From Pyxicephalus adspersus (Eukaryota; Chordata; Amphibia; Anura; Pyxicephalidae), in assembly GCF_032062135.1 (NCBI RefSeq), contig NC_092860.1, positions 65,135,803 through 65,199,802 on the forward strand: a stretch of DNA of 64,000 nt, in the 5' to 3' direction. Numbering within the stretch: the stretch's first letter is position 1; each line of letters starts with the position of its first letter. A program made the position numbers and the translations under genes. Below, one piece after another: positions 61,858 to 64,000 of the stretch. The notes beneath the pieces are model-generated. The model did not search any database and had not been told where the DNA came from. It was given only the letters and a program-made list of their open reading frames with translations.

Positions 61858-63392
61858 ATATAACTCTTTATAAATCTTAAACAAATTAGGTTACAATGTT
61901 TTGTGTAATCTAATTATAGCAATTACAAATACCAATTTTATGTATTACCATTTAAAGCAAAACATTAAATTCATACAACTTTATTATCCCAATAACACCA
62001 TACACAAAATAGTCATTCTACAGTAGTTAAATTACCAAAAAAAATTCACCTAAATTACAATCTCATATAAAGTTACAAACCAGGGTATATTTTGCAGATT
62101 AGTTTGAATCAAACCCAACTAAACATGACACATCCTAACCATGTGGCACTTTGTGTCCTTTGGAAAAGTATCTATGTTAAAACTAGTAAATATACCTCTT
62201 TTCATGTCGACCTGCACCTTTTCTTCATATCTCTTGCATCTTTTCTTTTTTCCTTTCCTTTATCCCTCAGTCCATGGTGGAAAAGGTATTAGGTTTACTC
62301 TTAGTGAAGAGACTTATCCAGAAAAGGGTATGTCATTGCCAGAAAGGTTTTGGAAGCATGTCCTATTCTGCCAGGCAAATTACTCTTTTCCACTTCAAGC
62401 TGGAGCTAATTTTCTGGCTTATGAAGAGTAGTGGAGGTGTTGGGTTAAGCATGTAGAAACTTCAGTCCCACTTGTCAGTAGTTAACATTATGTCTTCATT
62501 TTACAGTACTGTTTTGTTACATATAAAAACAAAAACACTATTTGTTTAGTATGTCTCTAGCTGTGCCAAGTAACCTTTACTTTATAGTTCACAAGTAAAC
62601 CTAAATTTCATAGATATAAAAAAAAATATTTAATTCAATTACAAACAATTTTTGTAAACTCTAAGCAATTGAGTATGCCAAGGAATTATATTCTGATGTC
62701 AGATCTGCATATTTGCTGTAATTATGTTTACCTGTATAAGTGGGACTGAAGTGTTAACTCCTTTGCTACTGATATAAAATAGCACGTTGTTGGACCCTTG
62801 TACAGACTGAATGTAAAGCCTGTTTTGCAAAACACAGCAAGATGATACTTTGCCTGTAAAAAGCATGCATTACATTCGTTTCTTAATCTAAAAAATACTT
62901 CTTTACCAGTATTATTTCCTTACTTATACATCATAAAATGGGATAGTGTAGATCAAGTTGCACAAGGTAAATGATAATGAGATAGCAAAAAAAGAAGAGA
63001 TCTAAAATTACACTTTATTTTTGAGCTTGGGATGGGTATTACAACACAAGCTTTCAATTTCAAGTGGAAAGAAAACACTAAGTTGCATGTTGCACTAAGC
63101 AAGCATGGATAGATTGCAATGGACCTAAAAGGTGTCACAAATATAAAGTGGTGGACTTGAGTTGCAAGTATATTTGTAACCCAGCTCCTCAGTACTAAAA
63201 ATCAAAACTGAATTGACTGCTGGCAGGTGTGCATATGCTAAATTTTTTTAAGTTCTAAAATCTGCAGGAGGTCGCAGCATGGTTCTAATTGCTTATAAAA
63301 CTCGTTAGACCCTGCCAGCAGTTATACTCAGGAAAGTCTTGCACCTGTGGCTGTGACATTGTAATAATTATTCAAATGTTTCTATTTATCAG
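61858..63392. other. Intronic DNA, nothing recognised
   Basis: AT-rich DNA; a short open stretch near 62270-62430 was considered as an exon and rejected. Confidence 0.5.
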
Positions 63393-63485
63393 GATCTGGA
63401 GTGGATGATTCAGTTGGAGAGGTTTCCATTCATGTAGAACTCTTCACCCATCCAGGAACAGGGGAGCACAAGATAAGTGTCAAAG
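63393..63485 (+). CDS. unc13a: unc13a exon: start of the C2C domain
   Basis: Exon of 93 nt after TTTATCAG and before GTAAAA. The first two bases complete a glycine codon and the last G starts a valine codon finished at 63988. It encodes [20 protein letters not shown] then [10 protein letters not shown], the linker and first beta strand of the C2C domain. C2C binds membrane without the usual full set of calcium ligands. Confidence 0.95.
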
Positions 63486-63987
63486 GTAAAAAAAAAAAGT
63501 GCTACTTTTTTATTGAAACTGGAAATTGGGTTTCAGTACATTTACATTTATTCAAATAGTAGACTCAGTTCTAAGAACAACAGCAATCAAATAAAAATGA
63601 ATTTGGGGTCCTTCATTAGGCTCATTGATACAGGAAAAGTAAGGGAAGTTGAAGCAGTTACAACTAGCAACCAGTCAGATTCCTTGGACCTTTGAATTCT
63701 CATTTGCGTCTGTGGGTAGCTGCATCATTTTTGATCCAGTTGTCTTTTTTGAAGGTTTTCAAACTAAGCCTGCAGCATTCAAATAGCAATTGGGACAGTG
63801 TAAAAAATTAAATACATTTTTTACATCCAAAGATTGTTTATCTCATACAGGAGAACTGCAAAAGTTTTCTTTGAAGGATATTTCAGTAGTTTACGTATTG
63901 TCACAGTTGATTTTAATGGAAAACATATAGGATTATTTTGAAAGACTTTACAATTTCTTGTGTTTCCAATATATTTCTTTTCAAAAG

Positions 63988-64000
63988 TTGTCGCTGCAAA
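63988..64000 (+). CDS. unc13a: unc13a exon, first 13 nt (cut by window end)
   Basis: After TTCTTTTCAAAAG the sequence TTGTCGCTGCAAA completes valine and reads VAA(N), matching the VKVVAAND segment of C2C that must follow ...HKISVK. The acceptor is weak in pyrimidines next to the AG but the phase and residues fit. Confidence 0.85.

Noticed and set aside
62260..62430. Possible extra unc13a exon starting after CCCTCAG at about 62269
   Set aside because: An AG and an open frame exist, but the residues (SMVEKVLGLLLVKRLI) do not fit UNC13, and the protein is already continuous from 54875 to 63393.

Overview
The window is vertebrate nuclear DNA, most likely from an anuran amphibian. The evidence is a conserved multi-exon synaptic gene with large AT-rich introns, packed with CR1, L2 and Tx1/L1-type LINEs, an Ngaro-like tyrosine-recombinase retroelement, Tc1 and hAT transposons, and TIR/foldback repeats of frog type. 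The species is not identifiable by eye. There are two assembly gaps (45903-46827 and 58901-59560).

The only host gene I can support is unc13a (Munc13-1), on the + strand. Exons with consensus AG/GT borders and matching phases lie at 5952-6095, 6557-6646, 15421-15498, 17177-17265, 20616-20768, 27658-27781, 48374-48412, 48830-48859, 50256-50312, 52476-52556, 54728-54875, 63393-63485 and 63988-64000 (cut by the window end). Together they encode the C-terminal half of the MUN domain and the start of the C2C domain. Two of them, of 39 and 30 nt, are in-frame microexons sitting about 21 kb into what would otherwise be one 22.5-kb intron; they are the strongest non-obvious gene feature here.

Region by region: 1-5951 holds a decayed hAT transposase gene (minus strand) and a foldback MITE. 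The 6647-15420 intron holds a hAT-type MITE and a Tc1-like element split by a nearly full-length Tx1/L1-type LINE. The 17266-20615 intron holds a CR1 LINE whose ORF1 carries an SGNH esterase. The 20769-27657 intron holds a TIR element with a 31-bp minisatellite and then a three-level nest: a Tx1/L1-type LINE split by an Ngaro-like element, which is itself split by a foldback element with a 14-bp target duplication. The 27782-50255 interval holds a 5.6-kb inverted-repeat structure interrupted by an L2 LINE, two decayed copies of an unclassified repetitive protein gene in opposite orientation, a gapped TIR element and the two microexons. The 50313-63392 introns hold minus-strand LTR-element remains, a CR1 fragment, a second gapped TIR element and a tRNA-derived SINE whose tail resembles the L2 LINE tail.

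Five places carry a short conserved module (CCCCTGANGAAG...GAAA-YGCGTC-like) that resembles a hammerhead ribozyme core, with one extra base; it is reported as a hypothesis. None of the transposon genes appears intact. The only coherent functional unit is the unc13a transcript, with the mobile DNA as intronic cargo.
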